Shown here piece by piece: positions 9,560-18,375 of a DNA stretch of 64,000 bases; within the stretch, counting starts at the first letter, position 1; the number at the start of each line of letters is the position of its first letter. The stretch comes from Flavobacterium psychrotolerans. GTDB lineage: Bacteria; Bacteroidota; Bacteroidia; Flavobacteriales; Flavobacteriaceae. The translations under genes were made by a program, and so were the position numbers. Location: positions 1 to 64,000 of the forward strand of contig NZ_QCZI01000008.1 of the NCBI RefSeq assembly GCF_003097635.1, read 5' to 3'. A model generated the notes under the pieces. It saw only the letters and a program-made list of their open reading frames with translations. It did not search any database and had not been told where the DNA came from.

Positions 9560-10546
9560 TTAAATTCTTGACGGTTCAACCCATTTAAAAATGTAGGACT
9601 CTTGAGGAATAACTAATCTTTCAGAAATTTTCGCCATACGTGCCGGCAATTTCATCAAATAATCCCGAGCTTTTTCGGCTTCGCTTGTTAACCCTTGAAT
9701 TTTGTCGATTTCCCACTTATCGATTAGTTTTTGCATAATATCAACATAATCACTCGCAGTATAAACGCCAATTCGTTGTGCTGAATCGGAAAACTGTTCA
9801 AATGCAGAACTTATTTTTTGTCCCGATTCTCTTAAGAAATGCGCTGGCATAACGATTTTTTGTTTCATCATGTACTGAAACGCAAGCATCATCTCACTTG
9901 GATCTACTTTAAAAATTTGATTCACAAATTCGCTGTATGCGTGATGGTGACGCATTTCATCACCGGCAATCATCTTGCACATTTTTGCCAATTTGTTATC
10001 GCCATAACTTTTTGCCAATTGCGAAACTCGATTATGGGAAACATAAGTCGCCAATTCCTGAAAACTAGTGTAAACAAAGTTTTTATAAGGATCTCTTCCT
10101 GTTCCAATATCAAATCCATCATTGATCAAATGTTGTGTGGTGATTTCAACTTCGCGCATGTTTACGCGGCCTGACAAGTACAAGTATTTATTCAACACAT
10201 CACCATGACGGTTTTCCTCTCCGGTCCATTGACGAATCCATCGTGACCACCCATTTCTTTCTACATTATCAATCCCTTCTACATCCATTAACCAGGATTC
10301 ATAAGTAGGCAAGGCTTCTTCGGTAATGGTATCCCCCACCATGGCGACCCAAAAGTCATAGGGCAAATCTTTGGCAATTTCACGCAATTCCTTAACCTCT
10401 TCTAAAAAAGTATCACTTTCTGAATTGGGTAAAAAATCTGAAGGCTGCCAAATTTTTTCTACTGGAATTAGGTATTGGTCAATGAAACCATCAACCTTAT
10501 TATCTAGAAATTGCATCACTTCTAGACGAATGTTTTTTATAGACAT
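9560..10546 (-). CDS. acyl-[acyl-carrier-protein] desaturase (di-iron, soluble)
   Basis: A 328-residue soluble fatty-acid desaturase of the stearoyl-ACP 9-desaturase family, which inserts a double bond into ACP-bound acyl chains using a di-iron centre. Iron-binding signatures are visible: EENRH at 110-114 and DEMRHH at 196-201, with a further Glu region at ~76-83 (TEEALPTYES). There is no transmembrane segment or signal peptide, as expected for this class. The next gene upstream on the same strand (10,609) is an acylglycerophosphate acyltransferase, 62 bases away, so both may supply membrane phospholipid acyl chains. A close terminator follows. Substrate chain length and double-bond position are not determinable here. 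Confidence 0.9.
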   Translation of the reverse strand: MSIKNIRLEVMQFLDNKVDGFIDQYLIPVEKIWQPSDFLPNSESDTFLEEVKELREIAKDLPYDFWVAMVGDTITEEALPTYESWLMDVEGIDNVERNGWSRWIRQWTGEENRHGDVLNKYLYLSGRVNMREVEITTQHLINDGFDIGTGRDPYKNFVYTSFQELATYVSHNRVSQLAKSYGDNKLAKMCKMIAGDEMRHHHAYSEFVNQIFKVDPSEMMLAFQYMMKQKIVMPAHFLRESGQKISSAFEQFSDSAQRIGVYTASDYVDIMQKLIDKWEIDKIQGLTSEAEKARDYLMKLPARMAKISERLVIPQESYIFKWVEPSRI

Positions 10547-10608
10547 TGGTATTATTTAAAAATTTAAAATTAGGTTTTTGGTTTGTAATCTAGAGATGCC
10601 AAATTAAT

Positions 10609-11346
10609 TTATACTACATGTATTCCCCGAACAATTGCTTGTTCAGATTGTTTCATTATTTCTTCAAATGACAAATCTTTTACTGATAGCGCTTTATGAA
10701 CCGTAAAGGTAAGACGATTTCCTAAACCAAGCGGAAAAAATCCGTATTTAAATATTTTCCATGAATTATTAATAGAAATAGGAACTACATAAGCGGATGG
10801 TGCATATTTACATAAAATCTTTAATCCCGTTTGAGAAAACTCTTTCGGGGCGCCTGTTTTACTTCGGGTTCCTTCAGGGAAAATTACTGCCGACCGTTTA
10901 TGTAACTCAATATATTCTGACAAGGCTTTAATTGTTGGAACAGCTTGTTTTGGATCTTTTCTGTCAATAAGAACCGAACCTCCATGCCTTAAGTTATAAG
11001 AAACACTGGGAACCCCTTTCCCCAATTCCTTTTTGCTCACAAACTTAGGATGGAATTTTCTCAAAAACCAAATCATGGCAATGATATCGTACAAACTCTG
11101 ATGATTGGCAACAAAAATGATAGGCACTCCTTTAGGAATACTTTCGCGATTTTTAAATACATACGAACTTCCCAAAAGATGTCCTATTCTTAAAAGAACG
11201 AAATTCAGGTAATCCACACTTTTTTTATGAGCCTGATATCCAAACAAATTAAAACAGATCCACTGAATAGGATGAAAAAACACCAATGCCAAAAGAAAAG
11301 TTAGCAGGGCGATTAAGGATATTGGATAAGAAATAATTTTTTGCAT
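10609..11346 (-). CDS. plsC: 1-acyl-sn-glycerol-3-phosphate acyltransferase (PlsC family)
   Basis: A 245-residue membrane-associated acyltransferase that adds the second acyl chain to lysophosphatidic acid. The N-terminal hydrophobic segment (~7-34) would anchor it in the inner membrane. The catalytic HX4D motif is NHQSLYD (His82, Asp87) and the glycerophosphate-binding motif is FPEGTRS at 156-162. Between them sits the usual KKELGKGVP segment. It is upstream of, and co-directional with, the acyl-ACP desaturase. It is divergent from recA, with a -7 box buried in an inverted repeat at 11,361-11,393. The lipid role is family knowledge; exact acyl specificity is unknown. Confidence 0.88.
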   Translation of the reverse strand: MQKIISYPISLIALLTFLLALVFFHPIQWICFNLFGYQAHKKSVDYLNFVLLRIGHLLGSSYVFKNRESIPKGVPIIFVANHQSLYDIIAMIWFLRKFHPKFVSKKELGKGVPSVSYNLRHGGSVLIDRKDPKQAVPTIKALSEYIELHKRSAVIFPEGTRSKTGAPKEFSQTGLKILCKYAPSAYVVPISINNSWKIFKYGFFPLGLGNRLTFTVHKALSVKDLSFEEIMKQSEQAIVRGIHVV

Positions 11347-11360
11347 GATATAAAAAATAT

Positions 11361-11393
11361 GGGCAAAAATAAGAAATATATTTTGGTTTGCCC
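11361..11393 (-). promoter_or_regulatory. plsC -7 box inside an inverted repeat
   Basis: GGGCAAA (11,361-11,367) and TTTGCCC (11,387-11,393) form a 7-base inverted repeat with a 19-base centre. On the minus strand TATTTTTG (11,364-11,371) is a perfect -7 box for plsC, so half of the repeat overlaps the promoter. This suggests an operator, though no regulator is identified. Confidence 0.45.
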
Positions 11394-11431
11394 GATTTTA
11401 AAAAATTAGAAATTCTTTATCAATTCGTCAC

Positions 11432-11461
11432 TTGCAACTTTAAAAAAAATAAGTATTTTTA
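11432..11461 (+). promoter_or_regulatory. recA promoter
   Basis: TTG at 11,432-11,434, a 19-base spacer, then TATTTTTA at 11,454-11,461 (one mismatch to TAnnTTTG). The ATG of recA follows 22 bases later. No SOS-type operator that I recognise overlaps it. Confidence 0.6.
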
Positions 11462-11483
11462 CTAAAAATTATATTCTACATAA

Positions 11484-12515
11484 ATGGCAGTAAAAGACAC
11501 TTCAGATAAAGGAATTTCAGAAAAAGAGGCGAAATTAAAAGCATTGCAACTAACCCTCGACAAGCTTGACAAGACTTACGGAAAAGGAACGGTAATGAAA
11601 ATGGGAGATAAAGCCGTTGAAGAAGTAGAAGTTATTTCTTCAGGTTCTCTAGGTCTAGATTTGGCTTTAGGCGTTAACGGGTATCCAAGAGGAAGGGTTA
11701 TAGAAATATACGGCCCAGAATCATCCGGAAAAACCACCTTGACCTTGCATGCGATTGCCGAAGCCCAAAAAGCAGGAGGAATTGCTGCATTCATTGATGC
11801 AGAGCACGCTTTTGATAGAAATTATGCTGAAAAATTAGGGGTTGACATTGAAAATTTAATTATTTCGCAACCCGATAACGGGGAACAGGCTTTAGAAATC
11901 GCTGAAAACCTAATTCGTTCAGGAGCTATTGATATAGTTGTGATTGACTCGGTTGCCGCTTTGACACCTAAAAGTGAAATAGAGGGTGAAATGGGCGATT
12001 CTAAAATGGGATTGCATGCACGATTAATGTCCCAAGCATTGAGAAAACTTACCGGAACCATTAGCAAGACCCATTGTACGGTTTTTTTCATTAATCAGTT
12101 AAGAGAAAAAATTGGAGTAATGTTTGGAAATCCGGAAACCACTACAGGAGGAAATGCCTTGAAATTCTACGCATCCGTTCGATTGGACATTCGTCGTTCA
12201 ACCCAAATAAAAGACGGCGACAACGTATTAGGGAACAGAACCAAAGTAAAAGTGGTCAAAAACAAAGTGGCACCGCCATTTAAAGTTGCTGAATTTGACA
12301 TTATGTATGGCGAAGGCATTTCTAAAACCGGAGAAATTCTTGACTTAGCTGTTGAGTTTGAAATCATCAAAAAAGCGGGTTCTTGGTTTAGTTATGGCGA
12401 AACCAAATTAGGGCAAGGTCGAGACGCGGTTAAATCCTTAATTAAGGACAATCCGGAATTAGCCGATGAATTAGAGCTGAAAATTAAAGCTAGAATTAAA
12501 GAAAATAACGCATAG
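11484..12515 (+). CDS. recA: recombinase RecA
   Basis: A 343-residue RecA, the ATP-dependent strand-exchange protein of homologous recombination and DNA-damage signalling. The Walker A motif GPESSGKT is at 77-84; the [17 protein letters not shown] and [20 protein letters not shown] segments of the core and DNA-binding loops are intact. Length matches the family, and the C-terminus is charged. It is followed by a strong terminator and then by umuC-umuD, whose activation depends on RecA filaments in other bacteria. The RecA modulator recX lies in the same window at 42,183. Function is certain; damage-inducible regulation is not shown by the sequence. Confidence 0.98.
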   Translation: MAVKDTSDKGISEKEAKLKALQLTLDKLDKTYGKGTVMKMGDKAVEEVEVISSGSLGLDLALGVNGYPRGRVIEIYGPESSGKTTLTLHAIAEAQKAGGIAAFIDAEHAFDRNYAEKLGVDIENLIISQPDNGEQALEIAENLIRSGAIDIVVIDSVAALTPKSEIEGEMGDSKMGLHARLMSQALRKLTGTISKTHCTVFFINQLREKIGVMFGNPETTTGGNALKFYASVRLDIRRSTQIKDGDNVLGNRTKVKVVKNKVAPPFKVAEFDIMYGEGISKTGEILDLAVEFEIIKKAGSWFSYGETKLGQGRDAVKSLIKDNPELADELELKIKARIKENNA

Positions 12516-12557
12516 GTTAAAATCTTGTGCAAATAAAGGGATTCCCTTTCAATTTAC

Positions 12558-12589
12558 AACCCACTCCAAAATTTCGAGTGGGTTTTTTA
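12558..12589 (+). terminator. recA terminator
   Basis: AACCCACTC pairs perfectly with GAGTGGGTT over a 9-base loop and continues into TTTTT, 42 bases past the stop codon. Confidence 0.92.
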
Positions 12590-12659
12590 TTTATCAACAA
12601 TCCTCAAAATTAACTATTGTCATCCCTATACACAAAAGCTTATTCTGTAATTTTACGAC

Positions 12660-13934
12660 ATGTATGCTTTAGTCGATTGCAATAATTTTTATGCCTCTTG
12701 CGAACGTGTTTTTCAACCGGAATTCAACGGAAAGCCTGTTGCGATATTATCAAATAACGATGGTTGCGTAATTTCCAGAAGCAATGAAGCCAAAGCAATT
12801 GGCGTACCGATGGGTGCTCCCTTGTTTAAAATCAAGGAACTCGTAAAAGAGAAAAACGTAAAAATTTTTTCGTCTAACTATGCCCTGTATGGCGATTTGA
12901 GCAATCGGGTAATGAACATTTTGGGACAATTCACGCCCAATTTAGAGATTTATAGCATTGATGAAGCTTTCCTTAATTTTAAAGGCATCCCAATTCCTGA
13001 CTATCATGATTACGGAATTCAAATGAAAACCCGTGTACAAAAATGGGTGGGAATTCCGGTTTGTATCGGATTTGCAGAAACAAAAGTACTTTCTAAAGTG
13101 GCCAACAAAATCGCCAAGAAATTCCAAGAAAAAACGTCAGGCGTTTATGTTATCGATAGCGAAGAGAAACGCATCAAAGCCCTAAAATGGACCAAAATTG
13201 AAGATGTTTGGGGTATTGGTCATCGAATGAATAAAAAAATGAAGTTGAGGAACATCAAAACGGCACTAGATTTCATTGCGCCTCAACATGAAAATTGGAT
13301 TAAGAAAGAAATGGGAGTCATTGGACTTCGCTTGAAATTCGAATTGGAAGGGAAGTCTGTTTTGGACTTAGAACCCATTTCCGTCCAAAAGAAAAGTATT
13401 GCCACAACGAGAAGTTTTCCGAAACAAATCTCGGACTTTGATTTATTGCGGGAGCGTGTGGTTACTTTTGCATCCGTTTGCGCCGAGAAATTACGCAAAC
13501 AAAATTCCTGTTGCCATACCATAATTGTACTGTTGATGATGGATAGACATACCATTCAAGCGTCTAAATATTATTTCAACATGGCAATTACCTTACCTTT
13601 TGGCACAAATTCGACTTTGACCATTTCGAACGCAGCAATAAACATCTTGAAAAAATTACACAAAGGAAATGAGAACATGAAGTTCAAAAAAGCGGGAGTA
13701 ATTGTCACGGAACTTATTGATGAAAATAAAAAACAATTGCAATTATTTGAAGAGGAAAACCCAAAACACTTGGCTTTGATGAAAGTAATGGATCGACTGA
13801 ACCGTAAAATTGGAGATACCAAAATAAAACTGGCTTCCCAGAATTTAAGCCTAACTTGGGACATGAACCAGAATCATTTATCCCCAAAATACACTACGAA
13901 CTTCAACGATATTCTCGAAATAAAATGTCAATAG
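12660..13934 (+). CDS. umuC: Y-family translesion DNA polymerase, UmuC type
   Basis: A 424-residue Y-family polymerase, the catalytic subunit of a Pol V-like lesion-bypass enzyme. The catalytic palm is intact: the metal-binding Asp6 in MYALVDCNNFYAS and the acidic pair in SIDEA (Asp101, Glu102). CVISRSNEAK at ~36-45 matches the fingers region, and the little-finger/UmuC C-terminal domain occupies ~240-424. The N-terminus begins directly with the catalytic strand, supporting this ATG. It overlaps umuD by 10 bases, so translation is probably coupled. The gene order umuC-umuD is the reverse of the enterobacterial order. Confidence 0.95.
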   Translation: MYALVDCNNFYASCERVFQPEFNGKPVAILSNNDGCVISRSNEAKAIGVPMGAPLFKIKELVKEKNVKIFSSNYALYGDLSNRVMNILGQFTPNLEIYSIDEAFLNFKGIPIPDYHDYGIQMKTRVQKWVGIPVCIGFAETKVLSKVANKIAKKFQEKTSGVYVIDSEEKRIKALKWTKIEDVWGIGHRMNKKMKLRNIKTALDFIAPQHENWIKKEMGVIGLRLKFELEGKSVLDLEPISVQKKSIATTRSFPKQISDFDLLRERVVTFASVCAEKLRKQNSCCHTIIVLLMMDRHTIQASKYYFNMAITLPFGTNSTLTISNAAINILKKLHKGNENMKFKKAGVIVTELIDENKKQLQLFEEENPKHLALMKVMDRLNRKIGDTKIKLASQNLSLTWDMNQNHLSPKYTTNFNDILEIKCQ

Positions 13935-14365
13935 ACAAGAAACAAAAGCTCACTTTTTACCTCCCGGATTTAGAAAGCGAACTCCGAATTCCTTTCATAA
14001 AAGAAGGCGTTTCGGCGGGATTTCCCTCGCCTGCATCCGATTTTATGGAGACAAATATTGACCTAAACAAAGTATTAAGCGAAAATCCATTGGCAACATT
14101 TTACATCAAAGTTAAAGGAAATTCGATGATTGACGCCGGCATCAACGACAAAGACGTGCTTGTGGTAGATCGAAGCCTGAGACCTCAAAACAACAAAATC
14201 GCCATTTGTTTTATCGACGGGGAATTTACCGTAAAACGTATCCTCTTGGAAAAAGACTGTTTGTACCTCATGCCCGAAAACCCCAATTACCAACCCATTA
14301 AAGTTACGGAAGAAAATGAGTTGATTATATGGGGGATTGTGACTTATGTCATTAAGAAATTATAA
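13925..14365 (+). CDS. umuD: UmuD-like autoproteolytic subunit (S24 family)
   Basis: I place the start at the ATG at 13,925, inside the end of umuC, giving 146 residues, close to the usual UmuD length. An upstream in-frame start at 13,856 would lie deep within umuC and add unrelated sequence. The S24 Ser-Lys dyad is visible: Ser67 in KGNSMIDAG and Lys104 in FTVKRI. The probable self-cleavage site is Ala31-Gly32 (EGVSAGFPSPA). Cleaved UmuD would activate UmuC; cleavage stimulated by RecA filaments is family knowledge. The stop is only 5 bases from the convergent symporter stop at 14,371, with no terminator between them. Confidence 0.92.
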   Translation: MSIDKKQKLTFYLPDLESELRIPFIKEGVSAGFPSPASDFMETNIDLNKVLSENPLATFYIKVKGNSMIDAGINDKDVLVVDRSLRPQNNKIAICFIDGEFTVKRILLEKDCLYLMPENPNYQPIKVTEENELIIWGIVTYVIKKL

Positions 14366-14370
14366 CTGGT

Positions 14371-16041
14371 TTACCAAAAAATAGTATAAAATGCTGCAAT
14401 AACCGAAAGCACAATTAGCATTCCGACAGTAAATCCAGCCGACATTTTGAACATCGATTTGTCCACTTCCAAGCCATGTGTTTGAAGCCCTTTTCTGGTT
14501 TCATAGAGACTAATAATTGCCATCCCAGCTACACTAATCAGAAAAACAAATCCCATCCTGTCAATAAACGGAATTTCATATACTCCATTGGCGTTTGGCA
14601 CTGAAAACCCCATTGGATTCAAAAAAGACAAATCGACAAAAAGTGGCATGAATTTAAACACAAGGGACAACATAAAACCGCCAATCGTGGCAAATAAAGC
14701 CGCATTTGAAGTGGTTTTCTTCCAGAAAAATCCTAAAATAAACATGGCAAAAACTCCTGGGCTTACAAATCCTGTGTACTCCTGAATGTATTGGAATCCT
14801 CCTTTTTTGTCAATTCCTAAAAATGGAGCAACAACAACAGCAATTAACATTGCCACAATAATGGCTTTCTTGCCAATGTTGACCAACTTTTTCTCGTCGG
14901 CATCTACATTTAATTTGGTTTTATAAACATCTAAAGTAAAAATGGTTGCTATACTGTTGGCTTTTCCGGCGAGAGATGCCACAATTGCAGCGGTCAAAGC
15001 CGCAAAGGAAAGTCCTTTTAAACCCACTGGCAATAAATTCAGCAAAATGGGATAGGCGCGATCCGGATTCAAAGTTCCATCTTGTAGCATTTCGGTCTGA
15101 AAATGTCCATTTTGATACAAGACAAAAGCGGCAATTCCGGGTAAAACGACAATAACCGGCATTAACAATTTCAGAAAAGCGGCAAACAAAATTCCGCTTC
15201 GGGCCGTTTTCAAGTCAGCACCCAGCGCCCGCTGCGTGATGTATTGGTTGCAACCCCAATAATTCAAATTGATGATTAACATTCCCCCTATCAAAACCGA
15301 AAGTCCGGGTAAATCCATATAATTGGGATTCGTCTTTTCGAAAATCATATGAAAATGATCGTTGGCATGTGTCGTCATTAATTTGAACCCATTAATTACA
15401 CCCGAAGACCCAAATTCTTTGGCTACTAAATCCAACGCTAAATAAGTAGTTACCAATCCACCTAAAATCAGAAAGAAAACCTGAATCACATCGGTATAAC
15501 CAATCACTTTCATTCCGCCTAAAGTAATCATTACCGCAAAAAACGCCAAGAAAACCATGCAAACCGTAATATCTAAACCTGAAATACTGCTTATAGCCAA
15601 AGCCCCTAGGTATAAAATTGAAGTAAGATTGACAAAGACATAAAGTAACAACCAAAACACCGCCATAATCATCGCAACGTTGCCGTTGTAACGCTTATTT
15701 AAATATTGTGGCATCGTAGAAATCTTATTTTTTAAATACACGGGCATAAAGAAAACAGCAACAATGATCAAGGTAGCCGCTGCCATCCATTCATAACTTG
15801 CGATAGCCAATCCCATTTTGAAACCGCTGCCACTCATTCCTATAAATTGCTCGGCACTAATATTGCTGGCAATGAGTGAAGCCCCTATTGCCCACCACGT
15901 CAGGGAACCTTCGGCTAAAAAATAATCTTTACTGCTGGCTTGTTCTTTCTTTTTCTTTCTATAAATCCACAGTCCGTAACTTACGATAAGCAGAAAATAA
16001 AAGAAGAAAACAATATAATCTTTGGTTGCTAATGTTTGCAT
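14371..16041 (-). CDS. sodium:solute (sugar) symporter, SSS family, probably for galactose
   Basis: A 556-residue integral membrane protein with about 14 hydrophobic helices, typical of SGLT-like sodium:sugar symporters. The helix-1 region (WWAIGASLIASNISAEQFIG) is the classic SSS sodium/substrate-site signature, and GGMKVIGYTDVIQ follows in the middle part. It is the last gene of the galactan operon, 20 bases after galT, which points to uptake of galactose (or short galactosides) across the inner membrane. The substrate is inferred from context only. No terminator separates its stop from the facing umuD stop. Confidence 0.88.
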   Translation of the reverse strand: MQTLATKDYIVFFFYFLLIVSYGLWIYRKKKKEQASSKDYFLAEGSLTWWAIGASLIASNISAEQFIGMSGSGFKMGLAIASYEWMAAATLIIVAVFFMPVYLKNKISTMPQYLNKRYNGNVAMIMAVFWLLLYVFVNLTSILYLGALAISSISGLDITVCMVFLAFFAVMITLGGMKVIGYTDVIQVFFLILGGLVTTYLALDLVAKEFGSSGVINGFKLMTTHANDHFHMIFEKTNPNYMDLPGLSVLIGGMLIINLNYWGCNQYITQRALGADLKTARSGILFAAFLKLLMPVIVVLPGIAAFVLYQNGHFQTEMLQDGTLNPDRAYPILLNLLPVGLKGLSFAALTAAIVASLAGKANSIATIFTLDVYKTKLNVDADEKKLVNIGKKAIIVAMLIAVVVAPFLGIDKKGGFQYIQEYTGFVSPGVFAMFILGFFWKKTTSNAALFATIGGFMLSLVFKFMPLFVDLSFLNPMGFSVPNANGVYEIPFIDRMGFVFLISVAGMAIISLYETRKGLQTHGLEVDKSMFKMSAGFTVGMLIVLSVIAAFYTIFW

Positions 16042-16060
16042 TGAATTACTGTTTTTAGGT

Positions 16061-17116
16061 TTATAATTGGTTATTTTTATAATGGATATCCGATAAATTT
16101 CTCAACACTTCTGCACTTTTTTCGGGTGTAATGTCTCTTTGTGATTCACCTAACATTTCATAGCCTACCATGAATTTTTTTACTGTTGCAGAGCGCAATA
16201 ATGGCGGGTAAAAGTGCATGTGAAATTGCCATTCGGGATGCAATGCTCCGTCGGTAGGTGACTGATGAATTCCTGATGAATACGGAAATGAAGTTTCAAA
16301 CAAATTGTCGTATTTAATGGTCAATTGCTTTAAGATTAGGGCAAAATCAGTAGTTTCTTCTTCCGTGAAATCAGTGATTTTGCCAAAATGGCGCCTGCTG
16401 ATTATCATCGTTTCATAGGGCCAAATTGCCCAAAAAGGAACCAAAGCCACAAAATGGTTGTTCTCAATAACAATTCTTTCGTTCAGTTTCAATTCTTCTA
16501 TCAAATAATCCTGCAAAAGATTGCTTTGGTGTTTATCAAAATACGATTTTAGATTATTCTGGGTTTTCTCCACTTCGGTTGGTAAAGACGATTGCGCCCA
16601 AATTTGTCCGTGCGGATGCGGATTGCTACACCCCATAACGCTTCCTTTGTTCTCAAAAATCTGGACGTGATTGATGTAATCTATTTTGCCCAAATCAATG
16701 TATTCATTTTGCCAAGTCCTGATAATGTTTTCAATAGCTTCAACAGGCATTTCAGGTAAAGTTAGATTGTGTTTTGGCGAAAAACATACCACTCTTGAAA
16801 TGCCTCTTTCGGGTTGCGCTTTAAAAAAAGTATCCGTTGCTTTATCGTCAAATTGTATTTCTTCTTGCTTTAGAGCCGCAAAATCATTTTCAAACACAAA
16901 AGACATTTCATACTCCGGATTATGCATTCCGTTGGCACGAATATTCCCAGGACACAGATAACACGTTGGGTCATATTCTGGTAAATTATCAGAATGGATT
17001 GGCTCTTTTTGTCCTTGCCAAGGTCGTTTGGAACGGTGCGGAGATACTAAAACCCATTCATTTATTAACGGATTGTAACGTCTGTGCGGGTCTTCGTTGA
17101 TGTCGAATTTTTTCAT
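16061..17116 (-). CDS. galT: galactose-1-phosphate uridylyltransferase
   Basis: A 351-residue Leloir-pathway enzyme that swaps uridylate between UDP-glucose and galactose-1-phosphate. The active-site motif is NPHPHGQ (His167, His169), with His169 expected as the nucleophile. The metal-site pair CYLC is at 52-55. The second HIT-like half (HPEWQFHMHFYPP) is intact. It starts immediately after galK (galK stop at 17,117-17,119, ATG at 17,114-17,116), so translation is probably coupled. It lies between galK and the sugar symporter in the galactan operon. Confidence 0.96.
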   Translation of the reverse strand: MKKFDINEDPHRRYNPLINEWVLVSPHRSKRPWQGQKEPIHSDNLPEYDPTCYLCPGNIRANGMHNPEYEMSFVFENDFAALKQEEIQFDDKATDTFFKAQPERGISRVVCFSPKHNLTLPEMPVEAIENIIRTWQNEYIDLGKIDYINHVQIFENKGSVMGCSNPHPHGQIWAQSSLPTEVEKTQNNLKSYFDKHQSNLLQDYLIEELKLNERIVIENNHFVALVPFWAIWPYETMIISRRHFGKITDFTEEETTDFALILKQLTIKYDNLFETSFPYSSGIHQSPTDGALHPEWQFHMHFYPPLLRSATVKKFMVGYEMLGESQRDITPEKSAEVLRNLSDIHYKNNQL

Positions 17117-18286
17117 TTAATTGCGGTTATAAAGTGATGTTCCGTTACCTATTTTAACATCATAAATTTTTAATGCTATTCCAAAAGTCTCTAAATACAT
17201 TTGGGAAAGTTTTGCTTTTATAGCTTCTTCCTCTCCTTTTTTAATCAAATTTATCGTGCAGCCGCCAAAACCGCCACCCATCAATCGGGAACCAATTACG
17301 GATTGTTCTTCTTTCACCGTATTAACTAAAAAGTCTAATTCGGGGCAACTTACCTCGTATTCGGTTGATAATCCCTCATGCGTTTCAAACATTAATTGCC
17401 CTAAAAACTCAATATTTCCTTTATCTAAAGCGTCACAGGCTTGTATCACACGCTTAATTTCTTTTACTACAAAATGGCTTCTTTTAAAAACATCCTCACT
17501 CATTAAATACTGTAAGGATAAAACTTGTTCTTCAGTACAATCTCTAAAACTACTGATTCCCGGAAAATTATTTTTTATAATAGTGATCCCTTCTTCACAT
17601 TGCTGTCTTCTTTCATTATAGGCCGATGTCATTAAGGAATGTTTCACGTTACTATCAAATAAAACCAAGGAATAATCACTAAAATTAGCGTTGTGATATT
17701 CAAATTCCAAAGTCTTGCAATCAATTTTAATGACCTTATTTTCCAATCCGAAAACGCTCGAAAACTGATCCATAATCCCGCAATTGATTCCAACCCAATG
17801 TTCTGCGTGTTGTCCCATTAAGGCAATATGTAATGGTTTTATATTCAAATTAAAAAGTTCGTTTATTCCAAATAGAAAACCACATTCCAATGCCGCCGAA
17901 GAGGACAAACCGGAACCAACTGGAATATTACTGCTAAAAACACAGTTAAAACCTTCAAAAGTAAAACCAATACTTTTAAGTTGATTGATGACACCTCGGA
18001 GATAATTGGTCCACACTTTATCATTCTGTTTCATTTCATCATTAATGTCTATTTCAAACTCATCATCAAGATCGATAGCTATAATTTTGGCCAGATCAGA
18101 ATTATTTTTTTCAAAAGCAAAACAAATGATTTTGTCGATGGCTGCTGGCAAAACAAAGCCGTCATTGTAATCTACATGTTCGCCAATGATGTTAATCCTT
18201 CCTGGAGAAAGCACTATTTTTTCCGGTGATGAACCAAAAGCATCTTCGAAAAAAGCGATTGTTTTATGTATTAAAATAGCATTCAT
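17117..18286 (-). CDS. galK: galactokinase
   Basis: A 389-residue GHMP-family kinase that phosphorylates galactose at C1. The galactokinase signature GRINIIGEHVDYNDG is at 29-43; the GHMP ATP-binding motif PVGSGLSSSAALECG and the C-terminal motif GSRLMGGGFGGCT are both intact. It is followed directly by galT and preceded, after an 89-base gap without evident signals, by the GH2 beta-galactosidase. It is cytoplasmic and acts on galactose released by the secreted enzymes of the operon and imported by the symporter. Confidence 0.97.
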   Translation of the reverse strand: MNAILIHKTIAFFEDAFGSSPEKIVLSPGRINIIGEHVDYNDGFVLPAAIDKIICFAFEKNNSDLAKIIAIDLDDEFEIDINDEMKQNDKVWTNYLRGVINQLKSIGFTFEGFNCVFSSNIPVGSGLSSSAALECGFLFGINELFNLNIKPLHIALMGQHAEHWVGINCGIMDQFSSVFGLENKVIKIDCKTLEFEYHNANFSDYSLVLFDSNVKHSLMTSAYNERRQQCEEGITIIKNNFPGISSFRDCTEEQVLSLQYLMSEDVFKRSHFVVKEIKRVIQACDALDKGNIEFLGQLMFETHEGLSTEYEVSCPELDFLVNTVKEEQSVIGSRLMGGGFGGCTINLIKKGEEEAIKAKLSQMYLETFGIALKIYDVKIGNGTSLYNRN

Positions 18287-18375
18287 TATTTTGAAATAGT
18301 ATTAGATTTTAATTTTTCTGATGTTTGTTGGATTAGCATTTTCTTCATGAATTCAGTATCAAAATCTTTTGACAG

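Noticed and set aside
12590-12659. SOS operator before umuC
   Set aside because: I looked for an obvious LexA-type palindrome and found none; a TAATTTTA word at 12,648 is only a partial -7 box without a fitting -33 element.
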